Of a stretch of 32,053 nt of DNA, positions 7,401-15,898 are shown in pieces. The stretch comes from Hydrogenophaga sp. (GTDB lineage: Bacteria > Pseudomonadota > Gammaproteobacteria > Burkholderiales > Burkholderiaceae_C): positions 1-32,053 of the forward strand of contig NZ_JAQVEJ010000016.1 in assembly GCF_028698005.1 (NCBI RefSeq), read 5' to 3'. The notes beneath the pieces are model-generated. The model worked only from the letters and a program-made list of their open reading frames with translations, did not search any database and was not told the DNA's origin. A program made the position numbers and the translations under genes. Numbering within the stretch: the stretch's first letter is position 1; each line of letters starts with the position of its first letter.

Positions 7401-8270
7401 TCAGCCCGGCAGCGGAATCCACTCGTCCCGGTCGTCGGGCGGCAGCGGGAAGCGGCCGGCCTGCCAGTCGGCCTTGGCCTGCTCGATGCGCTCGCGCCGC
7501 GACGAGACGAAGTTCCAGAAGATGTGGCGCTCACCCAGGGGCTGACCGCCGAAGACCATGAGGGTGGCGCCGGCGTCGCCGGCCGTCACGGCATCGCCCT
7601 CGCCGGTGAAGACCATGAGCTGGCCGGGCCCGGCGTGGGTGCCGCCGTGGCCCACGGCACCACGGGCCACGTAGACCGCCTGCTCGGCGTGCCCGGTGGG
7701 CAGGACCAGGGTGGCGCCGGGCGGCACGGTGGCGTGCAGCGCAAACAGCGGTGAGTGCGTGCGCACCGGCGTGGTGTGGCCGTAGGCGCTGCCGGCGAAC
7801 AGGCGCCACCAGATGCCCCCCGCACCGCCTTCGGGCATCAGGGACCGGGGGTAGTGGGTGAAGGCGGGCTCGCACTCTTCGTCGGCCTCGGGCAGCGCCA
7901 CCCAGAACTGCATCAGTTCCAGCCCGCCGCCCGCAAACGAGTCGGGGTGGGTGAAACGCTCGGAGTGGCTGATGCCACGACCGGCGGTCATCCAGTTGAC
8001 ATCGCCGGGGCGGATGTCCTGCCGCACGCCCAGGCTGTCGCGGTGCGTGATCTGGCCGCTGAGCAGGTAGCTCACGGTGGACAGGCCGATGTGGGGGTGC
8101 GGGCGCACGTCGGCCGCGCGCACGTGTTCGGGCGCCAGGGTCACCGGGCCGGCGTGGTCCAGGAACACGAAGGGGCCGACGTGGCGCCGCCTGGCAAAGG
8201 GCAGCACGCGCCGCACCGTCAGGCCGTTGCCCAGGTCGCCGTGTCGGGCGTTGATCAGCATCTCCAGCAT
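7401..8270 (-). CDS. Pirin family protein
   Basis: The 289-residue protein has two cupin domains, full family length. The N-terminal metal site is complete: H58 and H60 (RPHPHIG), H102 and E104 (SHSERF), equal to the iron ligands of human pirin. Further family motifs are DVNWMTAGRGI and a C-terminal IFWNFVSSRRERI. Bacterial pirins include quercetinases and redox-sensing regulators of metabolic enzymes; which applies here is unknown. The ATG at 8270 follows AGAGGA at a good distance. It is divergent from the RlmN-like gene (81 bp apart) and convergent with cynS, so it is not part of the cyanate operon. Confidence 0.93.
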   Translation of the reverse strand: MLEMLINARHGDLGNGLTVRRVLPFARRRHVGPFVFLDHAGPVTLAPEHVRAADVRPHPHIGLSTVSYLLSGQITHRDSLGVRQDIRPGDVNWMTAGRGISHSERFTHPDSFAGGGLELMQFWVALPEADEECEPAFTHYPRSLMPEGGAGGIWWRLFAGSAYGHTTPVRTHSPLFALHATVPPGATLVLPTGHAEQAVYVARGAVGHGGTHAGPGQLMVFTGEGDAVTAGDAGATLMVFGGQPLGERHIFWNFVSSRRERIEQAKADWQAGRFPLPPDDRDEWIPLPG

Positions 8271-8351
8271 GGTGGGTCTCCTCTTGCGGGCAGAGCGACC
8301 ATTGTGACCGCAAGGGCATTGCCGGCATGCGCTTGGGGGGACAATCCGGCC

Positions 8352-9383
8352 ATGCGCATCGAAACCCTGCGCCAGCGCCTGCGGGCACTCGGCGCCAACC
8401 CCCGCCATGAGCAGCGTGTGCTGCGTTTGTGGAGCCAGGCCCTGCCGCAGACCGCGGGCAAGCGCCAGGTCGAGCACTTCCTGCCCGCGCCGCTGGTGGC
8501 CGAGCTGCCCGCCATCACCGAAGAGCTGGCCGCGCTGGCCCGACTCGCCTCCGAGCACCCGGGCGAGGATGGCTCGGCACGCCTGCTGGTGCGCCTGGGC
8601 GACGGGCAACTGGTGGAGAGCGTGCTGTTGCCGCGCGATGGCCTGTGCGTGTCCACGCAGGTCGGCTGTGCCGTGGGCTGCGTCTTCTGCATGACCGGCA
8701 CCACCGGCCTGATCCGCCAGCTCGGCAGTGCCGAGATCGTGGCCCAGGTGGCGCTGGCGCGCACGAAGCGGCCGGTCAGGAAGGTGGTGTTCATGGGCAT
8801 GGGCGAACCGGCGCACAACCTGGACAACGTCATGGAAGCCATCGAGCTGCTGGGCACGGTGGGCAACATCGGGCACAAGAACCTGGTGTTTTCCACCGTG
8901 GGCGACCCGCGGGTGTTCGAGACCCTGCCGCGCGGCCCGGTCAGGCCCGCGCTGGCGCTGTCGCTGCACACCACCAGGGCCGATCTGCGCGAACGCCTGC
9001 TGCCGCGTGCGCCACGCCTCACGCCCGACGAACTCGTCGAAGCCGGCGAGGCCTATGCCCGTGCCACCGGCTACCCGATCCAGTACCAGTGGACGCTGCT
9101 GGCCGGCATCAACGACGGCGACGACGAGATCGAGGGCATCGTGCGCCTGCTCGCGGGCAAGTACGCCATCCTGAACATGATCCCCTTCAACGCGGTCGAG
9201 GGCATGCCCTTCGAGCGGCCGGGCTGGGACAAGGCCGCCGACATCGCGCGCCGCCTGCACCGCCGCGGCATCCTGACCAAGCTGCGCCAGTCGGCCGGAC
9301 AGGACGTGGACGGCGGTTGCGGGCAGTTGCGGGCACGGGCCGAGCGGCCGGTGCGCAGCGTGATACCGGTTGCCGCCGCCTGA
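8352..9383 (+). CDS. RlmN/Cfr-family radical SAM RNA methyltransferase, divergent paralog
   Basis: The 343-residue product has the radical-SAM cluster cysteines C106, C110 and C113 (GCAVGCVFC) and a C-terminal methyl-carrier cysteine C323 in GGCGQL, so the dual-cysteine mechanism of RlmN/Cfr looks intact. VVFMGMGEPAHN is the family GGE-like motif. It differs from the housekeeping RlmN: CMTGTTG replaces the usual CSTAQQG, and the N-terminal accessory domain is short. Burkholderiales normally keep canonical rlmN elsewhere, so this is probably a second copy. Its target base (23S A2503, a tRNA, or another site) is unknown. The ATG lies close behind GACAAT, a possible -10, so the mRNA may have almost no leader. 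It is convergent with the following gene with 12 bp between stops. Confidence 0.87.
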   Translation: MRIETLRQRLRALGANPRHEQRVLRLWSQALPQTAGKRQVEHFLPAPLVAELPAITEELAALARLASEHPGEDGSARLLVRLGDGQLVESVLLPRDGLCVSTQVGCAVGCVFCMTGTTGLIRQLGSAEIVAQVALARTKRPVRKVVFMGMGEPAHNLDNVMEAIELLGTVGNIGHKNLVFSTVGDPRVFETLPRGPVRPALALSLHTTRADLRERLLPRAPRLTPDELVEAGEAYARATGYPIQYQWTLLAGINDGDDEIEGIVRLLAGKYAILNMIPFNAVEGMPFERPGWDKAADIARRLHRRGILTKLRQSAGQDVDGGCGQLRARAERPVRSVIPVAAA

Positions 9384-9395
9384 GACCGGGCGGGC

Positions 9396-10340
9396 TCACT
9401 CCCGTTCCAGCTCCAGATACGTCCGGCTGGCGTTGCCCGGGTGCAGCTCGGCGGCGTTGAGCAGGCCCATCCAGGGTCGGGCGTCAAAGGCCTTGATGGC
9501 CGCGCTGATGTCCTGGCCTTCGTCCACGGCCTGTTGCATGTGCGCGCGCAAGGCCTTCAGGTAGTCACGCGTCTGTGCCCGGGCCAGGGGCAACTCGCAC
9601 ACCTGACCGTGGCCAGGCACGATGCGCGCTGGCTGCAGAGCCTCCAGCGCGGCAAAACTCTCCAGCCAGCGGCCGGTGTGGCTGACCGGGATCACGCCCA
9701 GCATGCGGTCCACATAGACGACATCGCCACTGAAGACCACGCGCTGCTGCGGCAGCCACACCATCACGTCGCCGGGCGTGTGCGCGCCGCCGCGGTGGAT
9801 GACCTGTACCGTGGTGCCCCCCAGGTTCAGACGCTCGTCGGTGCCGGTCAGCCAGCGCGTGGGCAGGGTGGGCACCGTGCCGTCGAGCTTTTCCTGGAGC
9901 GCGGGCGTGAGGGCTGCGATATGGTCGCCGCCGCGCGCCAGCATGTCGGCCTTGCCGTGGGCATGGGCGATCACCTCGGCCCCCTGCGCGGCAAAGTAGC
10001 CATTGCCCAGCCAGCGGTGATCCTGCCCGCCGGTGTTGATCACCCATTTGACGGGCTGGGTGGTCACCTGCGCGACCGCCGCATGGATCTTCCGGGCGCT
10101 CTGCAGGCTCGCGCCGCTGTCGATCAGCAGTGCACCGTCGGCCGTGACCACCAGACCGATGTTGGCGTTCAGGCCTTCGTTGTCATAGGTGCGGCCCGAT
10201 TTCTCTCCGATGAAAGCGTACAGACCGGGCGCGACCGGCTCGAAGCGGACCTCGATGGCGTGGGCCGACGCCGTGATGCCCAGCCACAGGGCAGCGGTCA
10301 GCACGGGCAGGGCGCGGCGGGTCAGGGGGGGCAGGGGCAT
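9396..10340 (-). CDS. Exported metallo-beta-lactamase-fold protein with altered metal motif
   Basis: The 314-residue protein begins with a signal peptide (basic start, hydrophobic 11-22, cleavage near ASAHA at 24-28). The MBL fold is recognisable by LLIDSGAS (72-79), GGAHTPGDV with H187, SGDVVYVDR with D206, and VPGHGQV with H244. The usual HxHxDH zinc motif is replaced by NTGGQDHRWLGN (102-113), keeping only D107 and H108 and missing the first two histidines. The relatives I recall are quinoprotein-associated zinc hydrolases (SoxH-like), but this is from memory. It may bind one metal, use other ligands, or be catalytically inactive. GGAGA precedes the ATG. It is convergent with the RlmN-like gene and divergent from the ABC operon. 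Confidence 0.85.
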   Translation of the reverse strand: MPLPPLTRRALPVLTAALWLGITASAHAIEVRFEPVAPGLYAFIGEKSGRTYDNEGLNANIGLVVTADGALLIDSGASLQSARKIHAAVAQVTTQPVKWVINTGGQDHRWLGNGYFAAQGAEVIAHAHGKADMLARGGDHIAALTPALQEKLDGTVPTLPTRWLTGTDERLNLGGTTVQVIHRGGAHTPGDVMVWLPQQRVVFSGDVVYVDRMLGVIPVSHTGRWLESFAALEALQPARIVPGHGQVCELPLARAQTRDYLKALRAHMQQAVDEGQDISAAIKAFDARPWMGLLNAAELHPGNASRTYLELERE

Positions 10341-10658
10341 GCACGTCTCCGGGGTTGTGTGTATCTCCCTCCAGTATGCACTTTCGCTGTGGCCAGCGCC
10401 GCACGCCAGCCGCCAGCGTCATCGCTTGTCAATCGCATTCAAGCCCGGACGACATCCTGAAGATGCCCTCGGCCCTGTGGCAGGCGGTGGCGCGCCGCCG
10501 GCGTCGGGGCGAGCGAGGACCTGCCCCCCTGGTGCCGATCGGGTGCTTCCCGCCCCACCTGGCAACCGCTGCCAGTGCCGTGGATTAGACTTGCCCTTTT
10601 GGGCTGCCCGGTGGGCCGCCCGTTTGTCCTTCTGCTGTCGAAAGAAAGAGATCCCCCC
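10341..10658. other. 318-bp intergenic stretch between MBL and ABC-operon genes
   Basis: It holds a coding remnant (10443-10495), a perfect 6-5-6 dyad CTGGCA-N5-TGCCAG (10559-10575), a possible -10 (TTAGAC near 10585), and GC-rich complementary runs (GCCC-TTTT-GGGC at 10593-10604, then TGCCCGG and GGGCCGCCC) that could fold alternatively. The last could act as an attenuator of the downstream ABC operon, but no T-tract terminator is visible. Confidence 0.4.
10443..10495 (+). pseudogene. Remnant or duplicate fragment of the 72-codon gene at 17737
   Basis: Fifty of 53 bases match 17825-17877, including wobble positions, and the encoded peptide PDDILKMPSALWQAVARR parallels PDEILKMPPALWQAVERA. 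Similarity stops on both sides: the flanking frame is arginine-rich and has no plausible start or SD, so this looks like a decayed copy. A functional micro-ORF (10355-10588) cannot be ruled out. Confidence 0.5.
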
Positions 10659-11630
10659 ATGCGCTTCACCTCGCTCTGGGCACCGATGGGTGCCGTTGCC
10701 CTGGCCGTCGCTGCCCTGGCCCCGGCCCAGGCCGCCGAAACCAAGTCGGTCGCCGTCACGGCCATCGTCGAGCACCCGGCGCTGGATTCGGTGCGCGACG
10801 GCGTGCAGGCCGCCCTCAAGGCCGCGGGTTTCGAGGCCGGCAAGAACCTGAAGTGGCAGTACCAGAGCGCCCAGGGCAACACCGGCACGGCGGCGCAGAT
10901 CGCGCGCAAGTTCATCGGCGACAAGCCCGACGCGATCGTCGCCATCGCCACGCCCTCGGCCCAGGCCGTGGTGGCGGCCACCAAATCGGTGCCGGTGGTG
11001 TTCTCGGCCGTGACTGACCCGGTCGCCGCCAAGCTGGTGGCCAGCTGGGAGGCTTCGGGCACCAACGTCACCGGTGTGTCCGATGTGCTGGCGCTGGACA
11101 AGCAGATGGAACTGGTGCGCCAGGTGGTGCCGCAGGCCAAGCGCGTGGGCATGGTCTACAACCCCGGCGAGGCCAACTCGGTGGTGGTCGTCAAGGAACT
11201 GCAGAAGCTCCTGCCCACCCTGGGCATGACCCTGGTCGAGGCCGCCGCGCCGCGCACCGTGGACGTCAGCAGCGCCGCCCGCAGCCTGGTGGGCAAGGTG
11301 GACGTGATCTACACCAACACCGACAACAACGTGGTGTCGGCCTACGAGGCGCTGGTCAAGGTCGGCCAGGATGCCAAGGTCCCGCTGGTGGCCTCCGACA
11401 CCGACTCGGTCAAGCGCGGCGCGATCGCGGCGCTGGGCATCAACTACCGCGATCTGGGCGAGCAGACCGGCCGCATGGTCGTGCGCATCCTCAAGGGTGA
11501 GCAGCCCGGCGCCATCAAGCCCGAGGTCAGCACCAAGGTGGAACTGTTCGTGAACCCCGGTGCCGCCGAGAAGCAGGGCGTCCAGCTCTCCGACGCGCTG
11601 GTCAAGTCCGCCGCCCAGGTCATCCAGTAA
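10659..11630 (+). CDS. TrpX-type ABC transporter substrate-binding protein (ABC_sub_bind family)
   Basis: The 323-residue protein starts with a Sec signal peptide (about 1-26, ending PAQAA). The mature two-lobe domain carries VAVTAIVEHPALDSVRDGV, IVAIATPSAQAVVAAT, PVVFSAVTDPVAAKL and GALAALGINYRDLG-like stretches typical of PF04392. This family includes TrpX of streptococci, an importer of tryptophan-related compounds; in betaproteobacteria the substrate is undefined. The ATG at 10659 is preceded by a purine-rich AAAGAAAGAG. The start directly opens the signal peptide. Permease and ATPase genes follow in the same direction (24 and 16 nt gaps), making a complete importer. No operator can be assigned, though the upstream dyad at 10559-10575 is a candidate. 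Confidence 0.9.
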   Translation: MRFTSLWAPMGAVALAVAALAPAQAAETKSVAVTAIVEHPALDSVRDGVQAALKAAGFEAGKNLKWQYQSAQGNTGTAAQIARKFIGDKPDAIVAIATPSAQAVVAATKSVPVVFSAVTDPVAAKLVASWEASGTNVTGVSDVLALDKQMELVRQVVPQAKRVGMVYNPGEANSVVVVKELQKLLPTLGMTLVEAAAPRTVDVSSAARSLVGKVDVIYTNTDNNVVSAYEALVKVGQDAKVPLVASDTDSVKRGAIAALGINYRDLGEQTGRMVVRILKGEQPGAIKPEVSTKVELFVNPGAAEKQGVQLSDALVKSAAQVIQ

Positions 11631-11654
11631 ACCGGGGCGCACCGGGCGTTTGCC

Positions 11655-12539
11655 ATGTCACTGTTTTCGCTGCTGGGGGCCGTCGAGATCGGCCTGATCT
11701 TCGCGCTCGTGGCGCTGGGTGTGTACATCTCGTTCCGCCTGCTGCGCTTTCCCGACCTGACGGTCGACGGCAGCTTCCCGCTCGGTGGCGCGGTATGCGC
11801 GGTGCTGATCGTGGCGGGGGTGAACCCCTGGCTGGCGAGCCTCGCCGCCGCCGCCGCCGGCGCGGTGGCGGGGCTGATCACGGGCTGGCTCAACGTCCGG
11901 CTCAAGATCATGGACCTGCTGGCCTCGATCCTGATGATGATCGCGCTGTACTCGATCAACCTGCGCATCATGGGCGGGCCCAACGTGCCGCTGATCACCG
12001 AGCCGACCATCTTCACGCAGTTGCAGCCCGAGAACATGGCCGACTACGTGCTGCGTCCGCTGGTGCTGCTGGTGATCGTGGTCCTGGCCAAGCTGGCGCT
12101 GGACTGGTTCTTCGCCACCGAGCGCGGCCTGGCCATCCGCGCCACCGGCTCCAACGCGCGCATGGCGCGCGCCCAGGGCATCCACACCGGTGCGATGGTG
12201 CTGCTGGGCATGGCGATTTCCAATGGGCTGGTCGGCCTGGCCGGCGCGATGTTCGTGCAGACCCAGGGCGGCGCCGACATCTCCATGGGCATCGGCACCA
12301 TCGTCATCGGCCTGGCGGCCGTGATCGTGGGCGAATCCATCCTGCCCTCGCGCCGCATCGTCTGGGCCACGCTGGCCGTGGTGGTGGGCGCGATCGTCTA
12401 CCGCTTCTTCATCGCCGCCGCGCTCAACAGCGACTTCATCGGCCTGAAGGCACAGGACCTGAACCTGGTCACGGCGGTGCTGGTGACCATCGCGCTGGTG
12501 ATCCCGCAACTCAAGCGCAAGCTGGCCGCGCGCCGCTGA
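11655..12539 (+). CDS. TrpY-type ABC transporter permease
   Basis: The 294-residue inner-membrane protein has about eight to nine helices and belongs to the BPD_transp_2 group, as used by branched-chain amino acid and sugar importers. Diagnostic stretches are LRFPDLTVDGSFPLGG near residue 30-45, RATGSNARMARAQGI in the cytoplasmic loop (about 160-178) and GLVGLAGAMFVQTQGGADISMGIG, all typical of permeases that pair with PF04392 binding proteins. The start is 24 nt after the binding-protein stop. No SD of normal strength is visible, so coupling is likely. It forms the membrane channel of the importer. Substrate is unknown. Confidence 0.9.
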   Translation: MSLFSLLGAVEIGLIFALVALGVYISFRLLRFPDLTVDGSFPLGGAVCAVLIVAGVNPWLASLAAAAAGAVAGLITGWLNVRLKIMDLLASILMMIALYSINLRIMGGPNVPLITEPTIFTQLQPENMADYVLRPLVLLVIVVLAKLALDWFFATERGLAIRATGSNARMARAQGIHTGAMVLLGMAISNGLVGLAGAMFVQTQGGADISMGIGTIVIGLAAVIVGESILPSRRIVWATLAVVVGAIVYRFFIAAALNSDFIGLKAQDLNLVTAVLVTIALVIPQLKRKLAARR

Positions 12540-12555
12540 CCGGAGGACATCTGCC

Positions 12556-13350
12556 ATGCTGAGCGCGCAGGACCTGCACATCACCTTCAACCCCGGCACG
12601 CCGATCGAGACCCGCGCCCTGCGCGGGCTGTCGCTGCACATCCCGGACGGCCAGTTCGTCACCGTCATCGGCTCCAACGGCGCCGGCAAATCGACCTTCC
12701 TGAACGCCGTCTCGGGCGACCTTGCGGTCGACAGCGGGCGCATCGAGATCTCGGGCCAGGACGTCACGCGCCTGCCGGTCTGGGAGCGTGCCCAGCGCGT
12801 GGCGCGCGTGTTCCAGGATCCGATGGCCGGCACCTGCGAAGACCTGACGATCGAGGAAAACATGGCGCTGGCCCATCGCCGCGGCGCGCGCCGCACGCTC
12901 GGGCAGGCCGTCAGGGGCCCGATGCGCGAGCTGTTCCGCGAGCGCCTGGCCATCCTGGGCCTGGGCTTGGAAAACCGCCTCAGCGACCGCATCGGCCTGC
13001 TCTCGGGCGGCCAGCGCCAGGCCGTGAGCCTGCTGATGGCGGCGCTGCAGCCCTCGCGCATCCTGCTGCTGGACGAGCACACCGCGGCGCTGGACCCGCG
13101 CACGGCGGACTTCGTGCTGCAACTGACCGCCCGCATCGTGGCCGAGAGCCAGCTCACCACGATGATGGTCACGCACAGCATGCGCCAGGCACTGGACGTG
13201 GGCGAGCGCACCGTGATGCTGCACCAGGGCCAGGTGGTGCTCGATGTCTCGGGCGAGGAGCGCGCCCGCATGGATGTGCCCGACCTGCTGCAGATGTTCG
13301 AGAAGGTGCGCGGCGAAAAGCTCGCCGACGACGCGCTGCTGCTGGGGTGA
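12556..13350 (+). CDS. TrpZ-type ABC transporter ATP-binding protein
   Basis: The 264-residue ATPase has Walker A GSNGAGKST (39-47), signature LSGGQRQ (149-155), Walker B LLLDEH (170-175) and an H-loop in VTHSMRQAL. The histidine right after the catalytic glutamate (DEHTAALDP) is a hallmark of the ATPases that pair with PF04392 binding proteins. GGAGG-like CGGAGGA lies 7-12 nt before the ATG. It completes the three-gene importer. A GC hairpin, GCCCGG 13388-13393 with CCGGGC 13401-13406, lies between this stop and the convergent rubredoxin gene, without a T-run. Confidence 0.93.
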   Translation: MLSAQDLHITFNPGTPIETRALRGLSLHIPDGQFVTVIGSNGAGKSTFLNAVSGDLAVDSGRIEISGQDVTRLPVWERAQRVARVFQDPMAGTCEDLTIEENMALAHRRGARRTLGQAVRGPMRELFRERLAILGLGLENRLSDRIGLLSGGQRQAVSLLMAALQPSRILLLDEHTAALDPRTADFVLQLTARIVAESQLTTMMVTHSMRQALDVGERTVMLHQGQVVLDVSGEERARMDVPDLLQMFEKVRGEKLADDALLLG

Positions 13351-13412
13351 CGCCCCGCCGGCACGGCACTGCCGCCGTTGCCTGTCCGCCCGGGACGTGA
13401 CCGGGCCTGTGC

Positions 13413-14711
13413 TCAGCCCAGTGTCATCGGGCACGAGCTGGTCTTGACGCGCACCGCGGCGGGCCTGTGTGCATAGGGCACCGGGCAGGCGTCCGGTCCC
13501 GCGCCCTGGCGCCGTGCCACCAGCTTGGCGGCGATGGTGGCGGCCTGGCGGCCGATGGGCTCGATGTAGCGACTGGCCTGGCCCTCGATGGTGATGCAGT
13601 CGCCCAGCGCATGGATGCGCGGATGGCTGGTGGCCAGGGTGACGGGGTCCACCGCGATGCCCTGGCGCCATGTCAGACCGGCGCTGTCGGCCAGCCGGTG
13701 GGGGGTGGCCAGACCGGTGGCCGCGATCACCTGATCGACCTGCAGCACCTCGCCGCTGCTCAGGCGCAGGCGCTTGTGCTCGCCGGCCTCTTCCACCGCC
13801 GCCACGCCCACGCTGCCGATGAAGCGGATGGGCAGACCCTGCCACGCCCGCAGCGCGGTCTGTCCGGCACCCTGCGCCTGCCAGCGCGCCAGCGGCTCGG
13901 GTTGCGGGTCGATCAGGCTGACCCGGCAGCCGGCCAGCGCCAGGTCGTTGGCCAGCTCGCTGCCGATCAGGCCCGCGCCCACGATGGCCACGTGGGGCGA
14001 CATGCCCGCGGGCCACACACCGGTGTCCGGCAGGCCCAGGCTCTCGCGCAGCCGCCGGTAGGCGTCCAGGTGGTTGATGCGCCAGCACAGCTCGGCCGGC
14101 AGGGCGGGGGGCAGGGCCACCTGCGCGCCGTGCGCCAGCACCAGCTCCGAGAAGGGCAGGGTGCCGCGTGTGGTGCTCAGCGTCAGGGTGCGCGGGCAGA
14201 TGCGGGTGGCCTGCGTCCGGGCCATCAGGCGCACGCCCAGGCGCTCGGCCGCCTCGGCACCGGTCTCGCGCACCAGGCTGTCCATGGCCAGGCGCCTGGC
14301 CAGCGCCACCGACAGCAGCGGCTTGTCGTACACGTCGGCCGCGCAGCCGCTGACCAGGGTGATCGGCAGCGCCGCGTCCAGCGCGCGCAGCGCCTCGGCC
14401 ATGGCCCAGCCGGCACGTCCGCCGCCCACGATCACCACCCCCGGCGCCGCTTTGCCTGCCACGCGGGGCCCGGCCGCGGCCGTGCGTGGTGCCGCACCCG
14501 CCGCCGGGCGCACCGGCGGGGTATAGGGCGAGAAGTCCGCCTTGGTCACCTGGCACAGCGGACAGGCCCAGTCATCGGGAATGTCCTCGTAACGGGTGCC
14601 CGGTGCCAGCCCGCTGTCCGGGTCGCCCTTGGCCTCGTCGTAGATCCAGCCGCAGGCGTGGCAGATGTACTGGCGGTACGGGATGGGGGGCTCGGCGGCG
14701 GGGCTGGACAT
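13413..14711 (-). CDS. Rubredoxin fused to FAD-dependent rubredoxin reductase
   Basis: The 432-residue protein has an N-terminal rubredoxin domain (about 14-63) with iron ligands C17, C20, C50 and C53. A proline/alanine linker follows, then a pyridine-nucleotide reductase with an FAD motif VIVGGGRAG (93-101), an NAD(P)H motif [14 protein letters not shown] (241-254) and the second FAD contact IHALGDC. It is an AlkG-AlkT type fusion, able to pass electrons from NAD(P)H through FAD to its own iron centre. The ATG at 14711 has GGAG upstream and starts just before the rubredoxin domain; longer readings enter the neighbouring gene. It is last in the minus-strand operon, 26 bp after the acyl-CoA-dehydrogenase-like gene, so it may serve as electron partner to that flavoprotein or scavenge oxygen species. 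Confidence 0.92.
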   Translation of the reverse strand: MSSPAAEPPIPYRQYICHACGWIYDEAKGDPDSGLAPGTRYEDIPDDWACPLCQVTKADFSPYTPPVRPAAGAAPRTAAAGPRVAGKAAPGVVIVGGGRAGWAMAEALRALDAALPITLVSGCAADVYDKPLLSVALARRLAMDSLVRETGAEAAERLGVRLMARTQATRICPRTLTLSTTRGTLPFSELVLAHGAQVALPPALPAELCWRINHLDAYRRLRESLGLPDTGVWPAGMSPHVAIVGAGLIGSELANDLALAGCRVSLIDPQPEPLARWQAQGAGQTALRAWQGLPIRFIGSVGVAAVEEAGEHKRLRLSSGEVLQVDQVIAATGLATPHRLADSAGLTWRQGIAVDPVTLATSHPRIHALGDCITIEGQASRYIEPIGRQAATIAAKLVARRQGAGPDACPVPYAHRPAAVRVKTSSCPMTLG

Positions 14712-14737
14712 GGGCGGGCTCCGGTGCGGATCGGGTT

Positions 14738-15874
14738 TCAGGCGGGCAGGGTGTCGGCGCACAAGGCGGCCACTTCCTTGCGCAGGTGCTTGATGGCCGG
14801 TGTGACGATGGCCACGAACTGCGCTTCGCGCACACGGCGCTGCACGTCCGAGCTCATCAGGTAGCCGCGCGCGCCCTGGTGCATCAGCGCCGAGTTGGCC
14901 GCGCGCAGGCACAGTTCGCCGCCGGCCAGGCGGGCACCGAGCACATCCAGGAAGTAGGCCTCCGACGTGTCGTAGGGCGTCTCGGCCAGGCGGGCCACCG
15001 TGGCCAGCAGGTCATCGAGCTCGGCCTGCAACTGGTCGGGCCGGTCGTCCAGATACTGGTTCACGTGGCCCAACTGGTCTTCCACCCGCCACATGCTGTC
15101 GATGGCGCCCTGGGTGATGCCGGCCGCGATGCCGCACTGCAGCAGCACGAAGGCAGCCCGGATGCGGCGGATGTAGGGCCGGCACGGATCGGCCACGATG
15201 TCCCCGGCGCCGATCACCAGGTCCTTGCACTGCACGGCGTAGGTCCCCGTGCCCTCCATGCCCGAGAACCTGGGGCAGGGCTTGAGCGTGACGCCGGGCG
15301 CATCGCAGTGCAGCATGAACATCACCTCGCGGCCCGGTTCTCCTTCGACCGCGGCCACCGCGCCAAAGTAATGCCCGGCCGCCAGGTTGCTCACCCACGG
15401 CAGCGTGCCGTTGATGCGGTAGCCGCCGTTCACCGGCGTGGCCCTGAGCAGCAGGTTCTCGATCTGTGCGAAGCACTTCATCGGGTTGGACATGCCGGTG
15501 CCGCCCAGCGTGGCGCCGCTGAGGTGGCGCTGCAGGCGCTCGCCGTGCAGCGCCTCGTTGTCGGAGGCGTCCATGTACAGCGCGGCCGCCGCCTGGGCCC
15601 ACATCATGAAGGCGGTGGCACCGCACACCTTGCCGGCCTCGGCCATGGCCGCCATCGCGTCCATGTAGCTGCCGGGCCGCCCCGGCTGGTCGATGTGCGC
15701 GCTCATCGCGCCCACGGCGCCCAGGGCGTGCAACAGGTCGGCCGGATAGGCGCCTTCGTCGATGGCCTGTGCGCGTTCGGCCAGCGGGCCCTGGGCGATG
15801 GCGCGCACGGCGGCCAGCAGGTCTTCGGTGCGGGTGGCGGCAGCCACGTCGGTGGGCATGTCAGCGACGTTCAT
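14738..15874 (-). CDS. Acyl-CoA dehydrogenase-fold flavoprotein, substrate unknown
   Basis: The 378-residue protein has the three-domain acyl-CoA dehydrogenase layout: helical N-terminus (about 1-120), middle beta domain with [10 protein letters not shown] and [10 protein letters not shown] typical of flavin-binding loops, and C-terminal helices ending in a [19 protein letters not shown] stretch. The fold also serves DszC/SfnB-like monooxygenases that attack organic sulfur compounds, and the rhodanese and OsmC neighbours make such a role as likely as fatty-acid oxidation. I cannot place a catalytic glutamate with confidence. CAGGAGT precedes the ATG at 15874. It lies 24 bp after the OsmC-like gene and 26 bp before the rubredoxin fusion in one transcription direction. 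Specific function is not assigned. Confidence 0.82.
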   Translation of the reverse strand: MNVADMPTDVAAATRTEDLLAAVRAIAQGPLAERAQAIDEGAYPADLLHALGAVGAMSAHIDQPGRPGSYMDAMAAMAEAGKVCGATAFMMWAQAAAALYMDASDNEALHGERLQRHLSGATLGGTGMSNPMKCFAQIENLLLRATPVNGGYRINGTLPWVSNLAAGHYFGAVAAVEGEPGREVMFMLHCDAPGVTLKPCPRFSGMEGTGTYAVQCKDLVIGAGDIVADPCRPYIRRIRAAFVLLQCGIAAGITQGAIDSMWRVEDQLGHVNQYLDDRPDQLQAELDDLLATVARLAETPYDTSEAYFLDVLGARLAGGELCLRAANSALMHQGARGYLMSSDVQRRVREAQFVAIVTPAIKHLRKEVAALCADTLPA

Positions 15875-15898
15875 GGGGGGGACTCCTGCGATGGGGCT

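Noticed and set aside
8309-8324. Sigma-54-like motif on the minus strand before the pirin gene
   Set aside because: CGGCAA-N5-TTGCG keeps GG/GC spacing but differs at the first T and at the C of GGCAC; no activator site seen, so it is weaker than the four accepted motifs.
10355-10588. Functional second copy of the 72-codon gene
   Set aside because: Only about 18 residues match; no SD, no matching start, and arginine-rich flanks suggest decay.
13388-13406. GC stem between the ABC ATPase and rubredoxin genes as a bidirectional terminator
   Set aside because: Six pairs and a 7-nt loop but no T-run on either side.
13467-14864. Long plus-strand open frame opposite the rubredoxin reductase and flavoprotein genes
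   Set aside because: It lies antisense to two well-supported genes; glycine/histidine/alanine-rich composition is typical of shadow frames in GC-rich DNA.
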